From NCBI RefSeq assembly GCF_040256645.1, contig NZ_CP158281.1, positions 1,302,001 to 1,366,000 on the forward strand: a DNA stretch of 64,000 nucleotides. Reading direction: 5' to 3'. A program made the translations under genes and the position numbers. The DNA comes from Brevibacterium sp. CBA3109 (GTDB lineage Bacteria; Actinomycetota; Actinomycetes; Actinomycetales; Brevibacteriaceae). Position 1 is the stretch's first letter, and each line of letters opens with the position of its first letter. Below are positions 28,434-38,526 of the stretch, one piece after another. The notes under the pieces are model-generated. The model did no database searches. It worked only from the letters and a program-made list of their open reading frames with translations, and had not been told where the DNA came from.

Positions 28434-29114
28434 ATGAACGCTCGTATCCTCGTAGTTGATGATGACACGGCTTTGGCCGAAATGATCGGAATTGTGCTCA
28501 AAAGTGAAGGCTTCGAGCCGTTTTTCTGCGCCACCGGCGATCAGGCCTTCGGTGAATTCGAGAAGGTGAACCCGGACCTCGTCCTCCTGGACCTCATGCT
28601 GCCTGGAAAGGACGGGCTCGAGGTCTGCCGAGAGATCCGCGAGATCTCCTCGGTGCCGATCATCATGCTCACGGCGAAGTCGGACACCGTGGACGTTGTC
28701 CTCGGTCTGGAATCCGGTGCCGACGACTATGTTCCAAAACCGTTCAAACCCAAAGAACTCATTGCCAGGGTGCGTGCCCGCCTGCGGATCTCCGAGCCGC
28801 AGGCACCGGAGCTGCTCACAGTCGGTGATGTTGTCGTCGACGTTGCCGGTCACACCGTGACCAAGGGCGGTTCCCCGGTCTCGCTGACCCCGCTCGAGTT
28901 CGATCTGCTGGTGGCCCTGGCCCGCAAACCATGGCAGGTGTTCTCCCGCGAGATCCTGCTCGAAGAAGTGTGGGGCTACCGGCATGCGGCGGACACGCGC
29001 CTCGTGAACGTCCACGTGCAGCGTCTGCGCTCGAAGATCGAACGCGACCCGGAGAAGCCGGACATCATCGTCACCGTTCGCGGCGTCGGATATAAAGCAG
29101 GCAGAGCGGCGTGA
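28434..29114 (+). CDS. mtrA: DNA-binding response regulator MtrA
   Basis: OmpR/PhoB-type response regulator of the MtrAB two-component system, which controls cell-wall hydrolases, division and osmotic responses in actinobacteria. 226 residues: receiver domain with acidic cluster Asp9-Asp11, phosphoacceptor Asp53 in 'LVLLDLMLPGKDG', 'MLTAKS' switch Thr and conserved Lys ('YVPKPFKP'); winged-helix domain ~130-226 with 'LTPLEFDLLVALA' and 'VNVHVQRLRSKIE'. ATG 28434 is chosen to match the usual MtrA N-terminus; an in-frame opening at 28389 is not supported. The 3' end overlaps mtrB by GTGA. Confidence 0.97.
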   Translation: MNARILVVDDDTALAEMIGIVLKSEGFEPFFCATGDQAFGEFEKVNPDLVLLDLMLPGKDGLEVCREIREISSVPIIMLTAKSDTVDVVLGLESGADDYVPKPFKPKELIARVRARLRISEPQAPELLTVGDVVVDVAGHTVTKGGSPVSLTPLEFDLLVALARKPWQVFSREILLEEVWGYRHAADTRLVNVHVQRLRSKIERDPEKPDIIVTVRGVGYKAGRAA

Positions 29115-31015
29115 GTCGCGCTTCGGCTGTGGGCGGAGCGATCCGCACCGCAGCCTCGGCGATCCGGACGTTCTGGAGGTTCCTCCTCCGCTCATTCAGC
29201 CATTCCCTGCAGCTGCGCATCGTCGTCCTCACCATCGTCCTCACCTCGGTGGCTATCTTCGGGGTGGGGACGTACATGTCACAGCAGATTTCGCGTGGCC
29301 TCTTCGACACCAGGCTCCAGTCCCTGTCGTCCCAGGCCGGGACCATCGTCTCCGAGCTGCGCAGCCTCGCCCCCGTCGACGGGCAGGCCGTGACACAGGA
29401 GAAGCTGAGTTCTCAGCTGTCGTCGATCTACAACCGTTCCACCGGGTCCGTGTATTCGCTGACCTTGGAGCCCAGCGATCCGAACTCCTCGTTCTCAACG
29501 ATCAGTACCGGGACGACAGACTCTGCTGGTTCTGCGGTCAAGCTGCCCATCACCGATGAGCTCAAAGACGCCATCGGCAAGGCCCCGACCGACGATATGC
29601 TCTACCAGTCTGTGGCGCTTCCCGATGGGTCCGGGCCCGGACTGCTGATCTCCCAAGAGCTCCAGATCCCCGGCGCCGGACAGTTCCAGCTCTACTATCT
29701 GGGTGACCTGTCGGAGCAGCAGGACACCCTGGACTTCGTCCAGAGGTCGATGCTCGTCGCAGCACTCGTCCTCGTCGTTCTCGTGGGTGCTGTGGCGTGG
29801 ATCGTCACCCGACTCGTGGTGACCCCGGTGCGCACCGGTGCCGAGGTGGCACGTCTGATCGCCGATGGTGACCTGGACGAGCGCATGCCGGTCCATGGCA
29901 ATGACGAAATCGCGGTGCTGGGGGAGTCCTTCAATGACATGGCCGACACCCTCCAACATCAGATCCAGCAGATGGAGCGACTGTCCGTGCTGCAACGCCA
30001 GTTCGTCTCCGACGTCTCTCATGAGCTGCGCACACCTCTGACGACGATCCGGGCCGCCGCGGATCTCATCTACGACTCGCGTGGTGACCTGGATCCTGTC
30101 ACGGCCCGCAGCGCCGAGTTGCTCAATTCGCAGGCGGAGAGGTTCGACAGTCTCCTCTCGGATCTGCTTGAGATCTCCCGTTACGACGCCGGTGCCGCTG
30201 CGCTGGTGGCCAAACCCGTCGACGTCGGGGCAATCGTCACCTCGATCATCGAGACGGTGTCGATGGTGGCCGATCAGATGTCGACGAACATCGTCGTCCA
30301 CGCCCCGTCATCACCGGTGATGGCCGAGGTCGACCGCGTGCGGATCACGCGGATCGTGCGCAACCTCGTCGTCAACGCGATCGAACACGGAGAGACCAAC
30401 CCGATCGACATCTATGTTGCCTCCAATGCCGAGGCAGTGGCCGTGAGCGTACGCGACCACGGGGTGGGAATGAACGACGAACAGGTCGAGCACGTCTTCG
30501 ACCGCTTCTGGCGTGCGGACCCCGCTCGCAAACGCACCCTGGGCGGGTCTGGCCTGGGACTGGCGATCTCACTCGAGGACGCCCACCTGCACAACGGTTG
30601 GCTGCAGGTCTGGGGCAAACCTGGAGAAGGCTCATGCTTCCGCCTGACCATCCCACGCCGTCCCGATCAGGAGATCACCTCCTCGCCTCTGCCTCTGCCG
30701 CCTCGGGATGCACAGATCCAGGGTGCTGCCCTCGTGGCGGGCCCGCTGTCTTCGGACGGTTCCGTGCGGATCCAGACGGGGTCCATTCCCATCGTGGTCG
30801 AAACCGGGCAGGCTCCTCCCACCCACGAAGGGTATGTTGATGGACCGGAGGTTGTCCGCGGTCATAGTGCCATCATCGACGACGGCGCTGAAAGTGCAGA
30901 CGAAGACACCGATACGAACGAAGACACCGATACGAACGAAGACACTGACATTCACATTGACATGGACACCGTTTGGCCCCCTGATGCGGCACCCGAAGGA
31001 GGATCGCAGTCATGA
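29111..31015 (+). CDS. mtrB: sensor histidine kinase MtrB
   Basis: Membrane histidine kinase partner of MtrA. 634 residues: first membrane helix ~36-57, extracytoplasmic loop to ~215, second helix ~216-238, HAMP, HisKA with His304 in 'SDVSHELRTPLTT', and HATPase_c with N, G1 ('DHGVGMN') and G2 ('GGSGLGLAIS') boxes ending near residue 515. About 110 extra C-terminal residues follow, ending in an acidic repeat (DTNE). Overlaps lpqB by ATGA. LpqB is known to bind the MtrB sensor region in mycobacteria, fitting the operon. Confidence 0.97.
   Translation: MSRASAVGGAIRTAASAIRTFWRFLLRSFSHSLQLRIVVLTIVLTSVAIFGVGTYMSQQISRGLFDTRLQSLSSQAGTIVSELRSLAPVDGQAVTQEKLSSQLSSIYNRSTGSVYSLTLEPSDPNSSFSTISTGTTDSAGSAVKLPITDELKDAIGKAPTDDMLYQSVALPDGSGPGLLISQELQIPGAGQFQLYYLGDLSEQQDTLDFVQRSMLVAALVLVVLVGAVAWIVTRLVVTPVRTGAEVARLIADGDLDERMPVHGNDEIAVLGESFNDMADTLQHQIQQMERLSVLQRQFVSDVSHELRTPLTTIRAAADLIYDSRGDLDPVTARSAELLNSQAERFDSLLSDLLEISRYDAGAAALVAKPVDVGAIVTSIIETVSMVADQMSTNIVVHAPSSPVMAEVDRVRITRIVRNLVVNAIEHGETNPIDIYVASNAEAVAVSVRDHGVGMNDEQVEHVFDRFWRADPARKRTLGGSGLGLAISLEDAHLHNGWLQVWGKPGEGSCFRLTIPRRPDQEITSSPLPLPPRDAQIQGAALVAGPLSSDGSVRIQTGSIPIVVETGQAPPTHEGYVDGPEVVRGHSAIIDDGAESADEDTDTNEDTDTNEDTDIHIDMDTVWPPDAAPEGGSQS
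30902..30955 (+). repeat. 18-bp acidic coding repeat in the mtrB tail
   Basis: 30902-30919 and 30920-30937 are identical 18-mers encoding EDTDTN; a third, diverged copy follows. It gives a short Asp/Glu-rich tail at the MtrB C-terminus. Confidence 0.92.
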
Positions 31016-32733
31016 CGACTCGCCGACGTAAGAAGGGGCTGCACATGCTCATCCTCGCCCTCTTCGCCAGCCTGGCGCTGGGGGCCTGTGCCTCAATCCC
31101 GAGCAATTCGCCCGTGGGGCACATCGAAGCAGGATCCGGTGACCCGGGCGCCAGCAGTGCTCGGATCCCCGACGGGCCCGAACCCGGGGACAGCATCGGT
31201 GAGATCGTTCGCGGCTTCCTCTCCGCCGGTGCCGGCACAGGAAACAACTTCTCCGTCGCAAAGTCCTTTCTCACAGAGGCCGAAGCACAGGAGTGGAACC
31301 CGCAGGAATCGGTGTCGCTTCTGCCCAACGACACCGATCTGGATTCGCTCAACCAAGAAATCACCTCCGACCAGAAGACGCTGACCATGTCGGCGCCCGT
31401 CGTCGGACTTGTCAACTCCTCGGGCATCTTCAACTCCACCAAACCGGGAACCCAGTCGAACATGGAGTTCTCGCTGCGGCAGGAGAACGGGGAATGGCGT
31501 ATCGCCTCGGCGCCCGATGGTCTGCTCATCTCGCAGTCGGAGTTCCAGACGATCTTCCTCAACTACTCTCTTCAGTTCTTCACCTCCGACTACTCCTACC
31601 TGGTTCCGGACTCCCGTTGGTTCCTCCGTTCCTCGTCGACGCCGACAGCTCTCATCAACGAACTCCTCAGCGGCCCTGCCCCGTACCTCTCAGGTGCGGT
31701 CGTGACCTCGATCCCCGACGGTGCGAAACTCAGCGATACAAACGTGGTGACCATCGAAAACGGCGTCGCGCACATTGCCCTGGGCAACCAGGGAGAAGCA
31801 CCGACGGACCAGGAAAAGGGGCTGATCCGACAGCAGATCGCATCGACGCTGAAGGTCATTCCCTCAATTTCGAGCATCGAATTGACCATCGGGGGACAGG
31901 TGGTCTCAGAGGACCTGCAGTCGAAGACTGATTCCTCGGTCCAGGTTCACGGTCCCCCGGTGGTGTTGGCCAAAGATCGGCTCTCACGCATCTCGGGCAC
32001 GACCGTGGCCAAAGTCGAGAACAGTCCGAACCTGTCCAAGGCCAAGGCCAGCGACCCTGCAGTCTCGGTCGACGATTCGCTCTACGTCTACCTGCAGAAC
32101 TCCAGGAAGGAGCTGATGCGCCTCAAGGCCGACGCTGGTGACGCGACTCCGATCCTCAAGGGCACAAGGCTCGTGCGCCCAAGCATCGACCGGTTCAATA
32201 CGGTCTGGACCGGTGAGCGCGCCAATGAGGGTGAGCTCACAGCCATCGGCGAAGACAGCAAGAAATACACGATCGCCGCGGACTTCCTGTCCCGTCGAGA
32301 CCTCATCGACCTGGAAGTCTCCCGCGACGGTACTCGTATCGCGTTGCTGAGCAGGCACAAGGGAGAACCGTCACGCATCGACGTCGTCGGCATCCCGCGT
32401 GATAAGTCGGGAAATCCTTCCAGCGCCGTGTCTGAGGCACCGATCGAAGTCGGGTCGAACTTCGACGAGGTCAAGGACATCTCCTGGGCCGGATCGACCT
32501 CGTTGGTGGCGCTGGCTGCGAAGGAAGGTGAACGAGTCCAGCCGTTCCGCATCGGTGTGACCGGGCCTCCTGCGCAGCTGGGTGAGGTCCCCGAGGGCAG
32601 CCGGATCGCTTCAGGAGAAGACGGTCGCTCGATCCTCGTGACGAGCTCGTCCGGAGAAATCTACTCCTACAATTCCAATGCTTGGCAGAAGCTCATCGAC
32701 ATCTCGGCCAAGGACCCCTCCTACCCGGGCTGA
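31012..32733 (+). CDS. lpqB: lipoprotein LpqB
   Basis: Exported lipoprotein that works with MtrAB. 573 residues: signal peptide with lipobox 'LALGAC' (Cys ~ residue 25), GerMN domain (~200-310, 'LINELLSGPAPYLSGAV', 'IENGVAHIALGNQ') and a C-terminal beta-propeller region (~340-573, 'SVDDSLYVYLQNSRKELMRL'). Order and position directly after mtrB match the family. Coupled to mtrB through ATGA. Confidence 0.95.
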   Translation: MTTRRRKKGLHMLILALFASLALGACASIPSNSPVGHIEAGSGDPGASSARIPDGPEPGDSIGEIVRGFLSAGAGTGNNFSVAKSFLTEAEAQEWNPQESVSLLPNDTDLDSLNQEITSDQKTLTMSAPVVGLVNSSGIFNSTKPGTQSNMEFSLRQENGEWRIASAPDGLLISQSEFQTIFLNYSLQFFTSDYSYLVPDSRWFLRSSSTPTALINELLSGPAPYLSGAVVTSIPDGAKLSDTNVVTIENGVAHIALGNQGEAPTDQEKGLIRQQIASTLKVIPSISSIELTIGGQVVSEDLQSKTDSSVQVHGPPVVLAKDRLSRISGTTVAKVENSPNLSKAKASDPAVSVDDSLYVYLQNSRKELMRLKADAGDATPILKGTRLVRPSIDRFNTVWTGERANEGELTAIGEDSKKYTIAADFLSRRDLIDLEVSRDGTRIALLSRHKGEPSRIDVVGIPRDKSGNPSSAVSEAPIEVGSNFDEVKDISWAGSTSLVALAAKEGERVQPFRIGVTGPPAQLGEVPEGSRIASGEDGRSILVTSSSGEIYSYNSNAWQKLIDISAKDPSYPG

Positions 32734-32793
32734 AACTCCGGACTGTCGGCGCCAACGGAGCTGCCTTCGGGCGTGGCATAGTAGATTTCTCTC

Positions 32794-33516
32794 ATGGGAC
32801 TGCTGACCGAATTCGGCGAACTCTTCCTGCCCCGCCGATGTGCTGGCTGTGGGCGGGAGGACGTCTCTCTGTGCACGGCGTGTCTGAGTCTGCTCGGTGG
32901 CATCCCGCGGGCCATGGAACCGCGATATGGTCAGATTCCCGTCGTCGGCGTCTCAGAATACAGCTCTCAGATCTCTCACATGGTGGTCAACTTCAAAGAC
33001 AACGGTCGCCGTGACATTCTCGACCCTTTGGCCCTGGCACTTGCACGTTCCATCACTGCGGCCTTGGAGTTGGCTCATCATTCGGGTGGTCGGGTCAGAC
33101 TGTTTCCCGCGCCGAGCTCCCCACGGGCACAGCGACGTCGAGGCGGCTCTCACACTGCTGCACTGGCCCGACGTACGGCGGAACTCGTACCTGAACTGTC
33201 TCTCGAAGTGGTCGACGTTCTCCTCACCAGACGCCACCACGATCAGGTCGGGCTGGGAGCTCATGCCAGGGAGCGCAACGTGGCGAAGTCGCAGTACCTC
33301 AATCCGACGATTCTGTCCTCGACGTCTCCTGAAGAAGGAGGCGAAACCGCGTCGGAATCCGGTGTGGACCTTCTCGTCGATGATTTCTCAACCACCGGAG
33401 CAACTCTGGCAGAAAGCGCAAGGGTATTAGCATCGGTGCAGATCAGACCCGCTGCAGGAGCCGTTCTCGGTCTCGGCCGCGGGGGCACTCGATTTGTCTC
33501 TCCCTTTACTGTATAA
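32794..33516 (+). CDS. ComF family phosphoribosyltransferase-like protein
   Basis: 240 residues. The N-terminus has a zinc-finger-like cysteine set ('RRCAGCGREDVSLCTAC'), followed by 'YSSQISHMVVNFKDNGRRD', and the PRPP-binding motif 'VDLLVDDFSTTGATL' near the C-terminus. ComF proteins are linked to DNA uptake in competent bacteria, but in actinobacteria this gene is a fixed neighbour of lpqB and hpf and its role is unclear. It starts 60 bases after lpqB. Confidence 0.93.
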   Translation: MGLLTEFGELFLPRRCAGCGREDVSLCTACLSLLGGIPRAMEPRYGQIPVVGVSEYSSQISHMVVNFKDNGRRDILDPLALALARSITAALELAHHSGGRVRLFPAPSSPRAQRRRGGSHTAALARRTAELVPELSLEVVDVLLTRRHHDQVGLGAHARERNVAKSQYLNPTILSSTSPEEGGETASESGVDLLVDDFSTTGATLAESARVLASVQIRPAAGAVLGLGRGGTRFVSPFTV

Positions 33517-33582
33517 CGGGGGTTACCCATCCAAGGGAATGGGATCGGATGATTCCGAAGAACGAGTCGCTAAGGACGCATC

Positions 33583-34242
33583 ATGGACATTGTTGTCAAC
33601 GGACGTCAACTGACCATCTCCGACAGTTTCCGGACCCACATTGAGGACAAGATCGCCAAGGTCGAGCAGCTAGCACCGCGAGCCCAACGAGTCGAAGTGC
33701 ACGTTGCCCACGAGAAGAACTCTCGTCAGCCCGAAACCAGCGAACGAGTCGAACTCACTGTAGTGGCGAAGGGGCCGGCAATTCGCGCGGAGGCCATGGC
33801 AAGCGATAAATATGCTGCATTGGATCTGGCCTGGGCGAAGCTCGTCGAGCGATTGCGGCGCGCCAGGGACCGCAATAAGGTTCCTCGAGCGGGCCACCAC
33901 CGGAAGGCATCCACGGCCGAGGCCCTGGCGAAGATGCCCGTCGCTGATTCTCTGGTCCCCGATGAGGGGCAAGCGATCGACGCGAACGAGTCCGGGAACA
34001 ACGACCAGACGAACGGCCGCATCAAGGCCGAAGGCGATTCACCCGTGGTTCTGCGTGAGAAGACGTTCAACGGAGCTCCCATCGGCATCGAGGAGGCGCT
34101 CAACCGTATGGAACTCGTCGGTCACGACTTCTACCTCTTCATCGACGAGGAATCGAGCAAACCCTCCGTCGTCTACCGTCGTAAGGGCTGGAGCTATGGT
34201 GTGATCACACTCGAACACGAACTTCAGGGCGTCGCCGACTGA
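33583..34242 (+). CDS. hpf: ribosome hibernation promoting factor, long form
   Basis: Binds the 30S decoding region and dimerises or silences 70S ribosomes in stationary phase. 219 residues: N-terminal S30AE domain (~1-105, 'MDIVVNGRQLTISDSFRTHI'), linker with Lys/Arg/Ala, and the long-form C-terminal dimerisation domain (~150-219, 'EEALNRMELVGHDFYLF', 'VVYRRKGWSYGVI'). ATG 33583 has AAGGA upstream. In mycobacteria the equivalent gene lies between comF-like and secA. A terminator follows. Confidence 0.96.
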   Translation: MDIVVNGRQLTISDSFRTHIEDKIAKVEQLAPRAQRVEVHVAHEKNSRQPETSERVELTVVAKGPAIRAEAMASDKYAALDLAWAKLVERLRRARDRNKVPRAGHHRKASTAEALAKMPVADSLVPDEGQAIDANESGNNDQTNGRIKAEGDSPVVLREKTFNGAPIGIEEALNRMELVGHDFYLFIDEESSKPSVVYRRKGWSYGVITLEHELQGVAD

Positions 34243-34291
34243 CCTGATCTGAGCATTGATGATCTGAACACACGCGAGAAGATGCACACAC

Positions 34292-34325
34292 GATCGCCGA
34301 GGTGGGGACCCCCACCTCGGCGATC
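34292..34325 (+). terminator. terminator hairpin after hpf
   Basis: Perfect 15-bp stem (GATCGCCGAGGTGGG with its complement) and a four-base loop, 49 bases after the hpf stop. No T tract follows, as is common in actinobacterial terminators. Confidence 0.75.
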
Positions 34326-34505
34326 TGCGTCTGAGATCATGCACGTCTGAGGCTGTGGTGGCCATCCGTCGTCGTTGGGCCTCGGCGGCGGTGGCGGGGC
34401 GCTCAAACGGTCACACATGGCGCCGCGGATATCGGGGCGACCGTGGACAGTGGTCGCTGATGACCGCGCCTGTTATGCGTCAGTGCGGTGCTCTAGTGTG
34501 GGCCC

Positions 34506-35747
34506 ATGCAGAAGATGACACTGTCAGCAGCGCGCAGAACGGCGATCGCGGCGACGGGGCTCGACCGGGCGCGTCCGGCCCAGGTGACGGCCCGGCACCT
34601 GAAATCGACGTTCGCGAGAATGGGACTGACCCAGATCGACTCGGTCTCCCGCGTGGTGCGCTCGCATTACCTGCCCTACTATTCGCGGCTCGGGCCGTAT
34701 CCGCGTGAGACCCTCGACCGACTCTTCTACTCAGCACCTCGGATGGGCGTCGAATATTGGGCCCACGCTGCGGCTTTCGTCCCACCAGAGACGTGGCGTC
34801 ATTTCGAACGCACCAGAACCGAGTGGTGGCGCAACGACTACGGTCAGCGGCATCCCGACAGCGGCCCGGCCTTCCGGGCTCTGCAGCGTTCGGTCCTCGA
34901 CGTTTTGAGGTCAGGGCCGAAGACTGCACGAGGGGTCGCGAACCTCGTTGATCATGAGATTCCCGAACGCAACCGCGGTCATTGGGGATGGAACCCCAGC
35001 CAGGTCAAGATGGCGCTGGAGGCGCTGTTCGCCGGTGGAATCATCAGCACCGCTGGCCGCAATGATCATTTCGAACGCGTCTACGCCCTGCCACATGATG
35101 TCAGCCAGTCGCTGCCGGCGCTTGAGCTCACCTACGGCCCCGCGTCCGCCCCCGAGCTCGGTCTTGATCCCGATGCCGAACGACACCGCGGTGTGTCAGG
35201 CACGGCGAACAATGTACTCGAGCTGACCCGGACTGCGGCCCAAGCATTGGGCATCGCACGGCCGGATTGCCTGGCGGACTACTTCCGGCAGCAGCGTGCC
35301 CCCACAGATGAGGCAATCACGTCGCTGCTGGCCTCCGGCGAGCTCGTCGAGGTCGACGTGGAGGGGACTCGGGCACTGAAATGGCATGCGGCGAGAACTC
35401 CTCGTTCTGTCTCGGCCAGGGCCCTCCTGGCTCCATTCGACCCACTGGTCTTCTACCGGCCGCGGATCGAATGGCTCTTCGGCTTCCACTACCGGATCGA
35501 GATCTACACTCCGGCCAAAGACCGCGTTCATGGCTACTACGTGTTGCCGTTCCTCCTCGGCGAACGTCTCGTCGGCCGAGTTGACCTGCACCGGGATCAG
35601 TCAGCCAACACACTTCGGGCATTGCAGGTGACCTGGGAACCCGGGGAAGAACATGAAGAGGAACTGGAGCTGGAGTTGCGTGAAATGGCGAACTGGCTCG
35701 AATTGGGTGCTGTGGATATGAGTGGTGCTCACCTGCCATTAAGCTAG
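34506..35747 (+). CDS. YcaQ-like winged-helix DNA glycosylase
   Basis: 413-residue HTH_42/YcaQ family protein. YcaQ (AlkX) of E. coli unhooks interstrand crosslinks by removing alkylated bases. Seen: 'LTQIDSVSRVVRSHYLPYYSRLGPY' region, containing the Gln-x-Asp catalytic motif (TQID), 'VEYWAHAAAFVP', and C-terminal 'LLAPFDPLVFYRPRIEWLF' and 'RVDLHRD'. Length fits the family. ATG 34506; upstream strength is weak. It stands between hpf and secA, perhaps on its own promoter after the hpf terminator. Substrate range (mustard-like crosslinks or natural products) is inference. Confidence 0.88.
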   Translation: MQKMTLSAARRTAIAATGLDRARPAQVTARHLKSTFARMGLTQIDSVSRVVRSHYLPYYSRLGPYPRETLDRLFYSAPRMGVEYWAHAAAFVPPETWRHFERTRTEWWRNDYGQRHPDSGPAFRALQRSVLDVLRSGPKTARGVANLVDHEIPERNRGHWGWNPSQVKMALEALFAGGIISTAGRNDHFERVYALPHDVSQSLPALELTYGPASAPELGLDPDAERHRGVSGTANNVLELTRTAAQALGIARPDCLADYFRQQRAPTDEAITSLLASGELVEVDVEGTRALKWHAARTPRSVSARALLAPFDPLVFYRPRIEWLFGFHYRIEIYTPAKDRVHGYYVLPFLLGERLVGRVDLHRDQSANTLRALQVTWEPGEEHEEELELELREMANWLELGAVDMSGAHLPLS

Positions 35748-35801
35748 GGAATATAGAGTCGTTCGAGTTGTTGTCAGGCATTCATGCCGATTAGGAGAAA
35801 A

Positions 35802-38504
35802 GTGGCTAATTTCCTCGAGAAGCTTCTGCGCACCGGTGAGGGACGCACGTTGAAGAAGCTCCGCCAGTACACGGATGCGATCAATGCGCTGTCCGAGGAG
35901 TTCAGCGAAATGTCAGATGCTGAGCTGCGGGAGGAAACCGATCGCTTCAAGAAGCGCTATCAGGAGGGGGAGACCCTCGATTCTCTGCTTCCGGAGGCCT
36001 TCGCCGCCGTTCGTGAGGCCTCGGGTCGAACCCTGGGCATGCGCCATTTCGACGTCCAGCTCATGGGCGGGGCGGCACTGCACCTGGGCGATATCGCTGA
36101 GATGAAGACCGGTGAGGGTAAGACTCTGGTTGCAACGGCTCCGGCGTACCTCAACGCCCTCACCGGCGGCTCCGTGCACATCATCACGGTCAATGATTAC
36201 CTGGCCACCTACCAGTCCGAGCTCATGGGCCGCGTATTCCGGTTCCTCGGAATGGAGACCGGCTGCATCCAGGCGAACATGTCCTCGGCCAGCCGTCGCA
36301 AGCAGTATGCCGCGGACATCACCTACGGGACGAACAACGAATTCGGCTTCGACTACCTGCGCGACAACATGGCCTGGTCGGCCGATGAACTGGTCCAGCG
36401 CGGACACGCATTCGCGATTGTCGACGAGGTCGACTCGATCCTCATTGACGAGGCTCGCACCCCGCTCATCATCTCCGGTCCGGCCGAAGGCGATGGTGAC
36501 CGCTGGTATGGAGAGTTCGCCAAGGTCGTCAAACGACTCAAGACCGACCGCGACTACGAAGTCGATGAGAAGAAGCGCACCGTGGGTGTGCTTGAACCAG
36601 GTATCGAACGGGTCGAGGACTACCTGGGCATCGGCAATCTCTACGATGCAGAGAACACCCCGCTGATCAGCTTCCTCAACAATGCGATCCGGGCGAAGGA
36701 ACTGTTCAAGAAGGACAAAGATTATGTGATCCTCGACGGTGAAGTCCTCATCGTCGACGAACATACTGGTCGTGTGCTCAAGGGCCGCCGTTACAACGAG
36801 GGGCTGCACCAGGCCATCGAGGCTAAGGAGAACGTCAAGGTCCAGGCGGAGAACCAGACCCTGGCGACGATCACCCTGCAGAACTTCTTCCGTCTCTACG
36901 AGAAGCTCTCCGGCATGACCGGCACTGCAGAGACCGAGGCCGCAGAGTTCATGTCGACCTACAAACTCGGTGTGGTTCCGATTCCGACGAACAAGCCGAT
37001 GCAGCGCGTCGATCAGTCGGATCTCGTGTACAAGAACGAGGTTGCGAAGTTCGATGCAGTCGTCGATGACATCGCTGAGCGCCACGAAACCGGACAGCCG
37101 GTCCTCGTCGGCACCACCAGCGTCGAGAAGAGCGAATACCTCTCGAAGCACCTGAAGAAGCGCGGCATCCGTCACGAGGTGCTCAACGCGAAGAACCACG
37201 CAGGTGAAGCTTCCATCGTTGCCTTGGCCGGCCGGAAGAATGCCGTGACTGTGGCAACGAACATGGCCGGTCGCGGTACCGACATCATGCTCGGTGGCAA
37301 CGCCGAGTTCCTCGCAGTGGCCGAGATGGAGGAGCGGGGCCTGGACCCGCAGGAGGACGAAGAGCAGTACGAGGCCGAATGGCAAGACGTCCTCAAGGCA
37401 GCGGAGAAGCGAGTCAAGACTGAGGCTAAGGAAGTCGTCGAGGCTGGCGGCCTGTATGTCCTCGGCACCGAACGTCACGAATCCAGGCGCATCGACAACC
37501 AGCTGCGTGGCCGTTCAGGGCGCCAGGGTGACCCGGGTGAGAGCCGTTTCTACCTGTCCCTGACCGATGACCTGATGCGACTCTTCGGTTCCGGTGCCGC
37601 CGAACGGATCATGGCCACCGCAAATGTCCCCGACGACGTTCCGCTGGAATCCAAGATGGTGTCCAGGGCAATTCTCTCTGCGCAGTCGCAGATCGAACAG
37701 CGCAATGCCGAACAGCGAAAGAACGTCCTCAAATACGATGACGTGCTGAACCGTCAGCGCACCGTGATCTACGACGAGCGACGGAGCGTCCTTCATGGGG
37801 CAGATCTGGAAGAACAGGTCTCGAAGTTCCGTGAGGAAATCATCGACGCCTATGTGGCAGAGGCAACCACGGGACCGGTCGAGGATTGGAAGGTCGACGA
37901 ACTCTTCGAAGCACTGAGCAAGATCTATGAGCCGTCCATCACCGAAGAGGACCTGGCCGAGGAAGTCGGCGGAATCGGCAATCTGACGAAGAACCGCCTC
38001 AACCAGGAGATTCAGTCGGACATCGAGGTGTTCTACCAACAGCGTGAAGAGACGCTGGGCGAAGAAGCCACGCGTGAACTCGAACGAAGGGTTGTGCTCT
38101 CTGTCATCGACAAGCGTTGGCGCGAACACCTCTACGAGATGGACTATCTGAAGAATGGCATCGGTCTGCGGGCCATGGCGCAGAAAGATCCGCTGGTGGA
38201 ATATCAGCGTGAAGGCTTCGACATGTTCAAGACTATGCAGGATGGGATCAAGGAGGACGTTGTTCGCCTCACCAATACCCTGCAGGTGACTGTGAACCGG
38301 GTTGAAGACGACTCCGACGATGATTCCGAGGTCGAGGTCGACGCGGCCGAACTGCGTCACACTACGCCCAAGATGCAGCTGTCTGCTCCGTCTGAGGCCG
38401 GTTCGTCCTCCATGACCGAATCTGAGGATGAAGAGGCCGGAACCGGAGACGATCAGCCGGCCAACCGTGCCGAGCGTCGCGCGAAGAAGAAGGCGAAGAG
38501 CTGA
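35802..38504 (+). CDS. secA: preprotein translocase ATPase SecA
   Basis: Motor ATPase that drives proteins through SecYEG. 900 residues from this start. DEAD motor 1 with Walker A 'MKTGEGKT' and '[14 protein letters not shown]', preprotein cross-linking domain (~220-380), motor 2 with '[13 protein letters not shown]' and '[16 protein letters not shown]', helical scaffold/wing, and a basic C-terminus without the zinc-binding cysteines of E. coli SecA. GTG 35802 is preferred because AGGAG lies five bases before it (35793-35797); ATG 35784 would add six residues. Corresponds to SecA1, the essential housekeeping copy in actinobacteria. Confidence 0.97.
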   Translation: MANFLEKLLRTGEGRTLKKLRQYTDAINALSEEFSEMSDAELREETDRFKKRYQEGETLDSLLPEAFAAVREASGRTLGMRHFDVQLMGGAALHLGDIAEMKTGEGKTLVATAPAYLNALTGGSVHIITVNDYLATYQSELMGRVFRFLGMETGCIQANMSSASRRKQYAADITYGTNNEFGFDYLRDNMAWSADELVQRGHAFAIVDEVDSILIDEARTPLIISGPAEGDGDRWYGEFAKVVKRLKTDRDYEVDEKKRTVGVLEPGIERVEDYLGIGNLYDAENTPLISFLNNAIRAKELFKKDKDYVILDGEVLIVDEHTGRVLKGRRYNEGLHQAIEAKENVKVQAENQTLATITLQNFFRLYEKLSGMTGTAETEAAEFMSTYKLGVVPIPTNKPMQRVDQSDLVYKNEVAKFDAVVDDIAERHETGQPVLVGTTSVEKSEYLSKHLKKRGIRHEVLNAKNHAGEASIVALAGRKNAVTVATNMAGRGTDIMLGGNAEFLAVAEMEERGLDPQEDEEQYEAEWQDVLKAAEKRVKTEAKEVVEAGGLYVLGTERHESRRIDNQLRGRSGRQGDPGESRFYLSLTDDLMRLFGSGAAERIMATANVPDDVPLESKMVSRAILSAQSQIEQRNAEQRKNVLKYDDVLNRQRTVIYDERRSVLHGADLEEQVSKFREEIIDAYVAEATTGPVEDWKVDELFEALSKIYEPSITEEDLAEEVGGIGNLTKNRLNQEIQSDIEVFYQQREETLGEEATRELERRVVLSVIDKRWREHLYEMDYLKNGIGLRAMAQKDPLVEYQREGFDMFKTMQDGIKEDVVRLTNTLQVTVNRVEDDSDDDSEVEVDAAELRHTTPKMQLSAPSEAGSSSMTESEDEEAGTGDDQPANRAERRAKKKAKS

Positions 38505-38526
38505 TTCGCAGTCTCTGACTGCGACC

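Noticed and set aside
35913-37478. Minus-strand open frame of 521 codons across secA
   Set aside because: Antisense to a well-conserved SecA with all motifs; no recognisable protein in the antisense.
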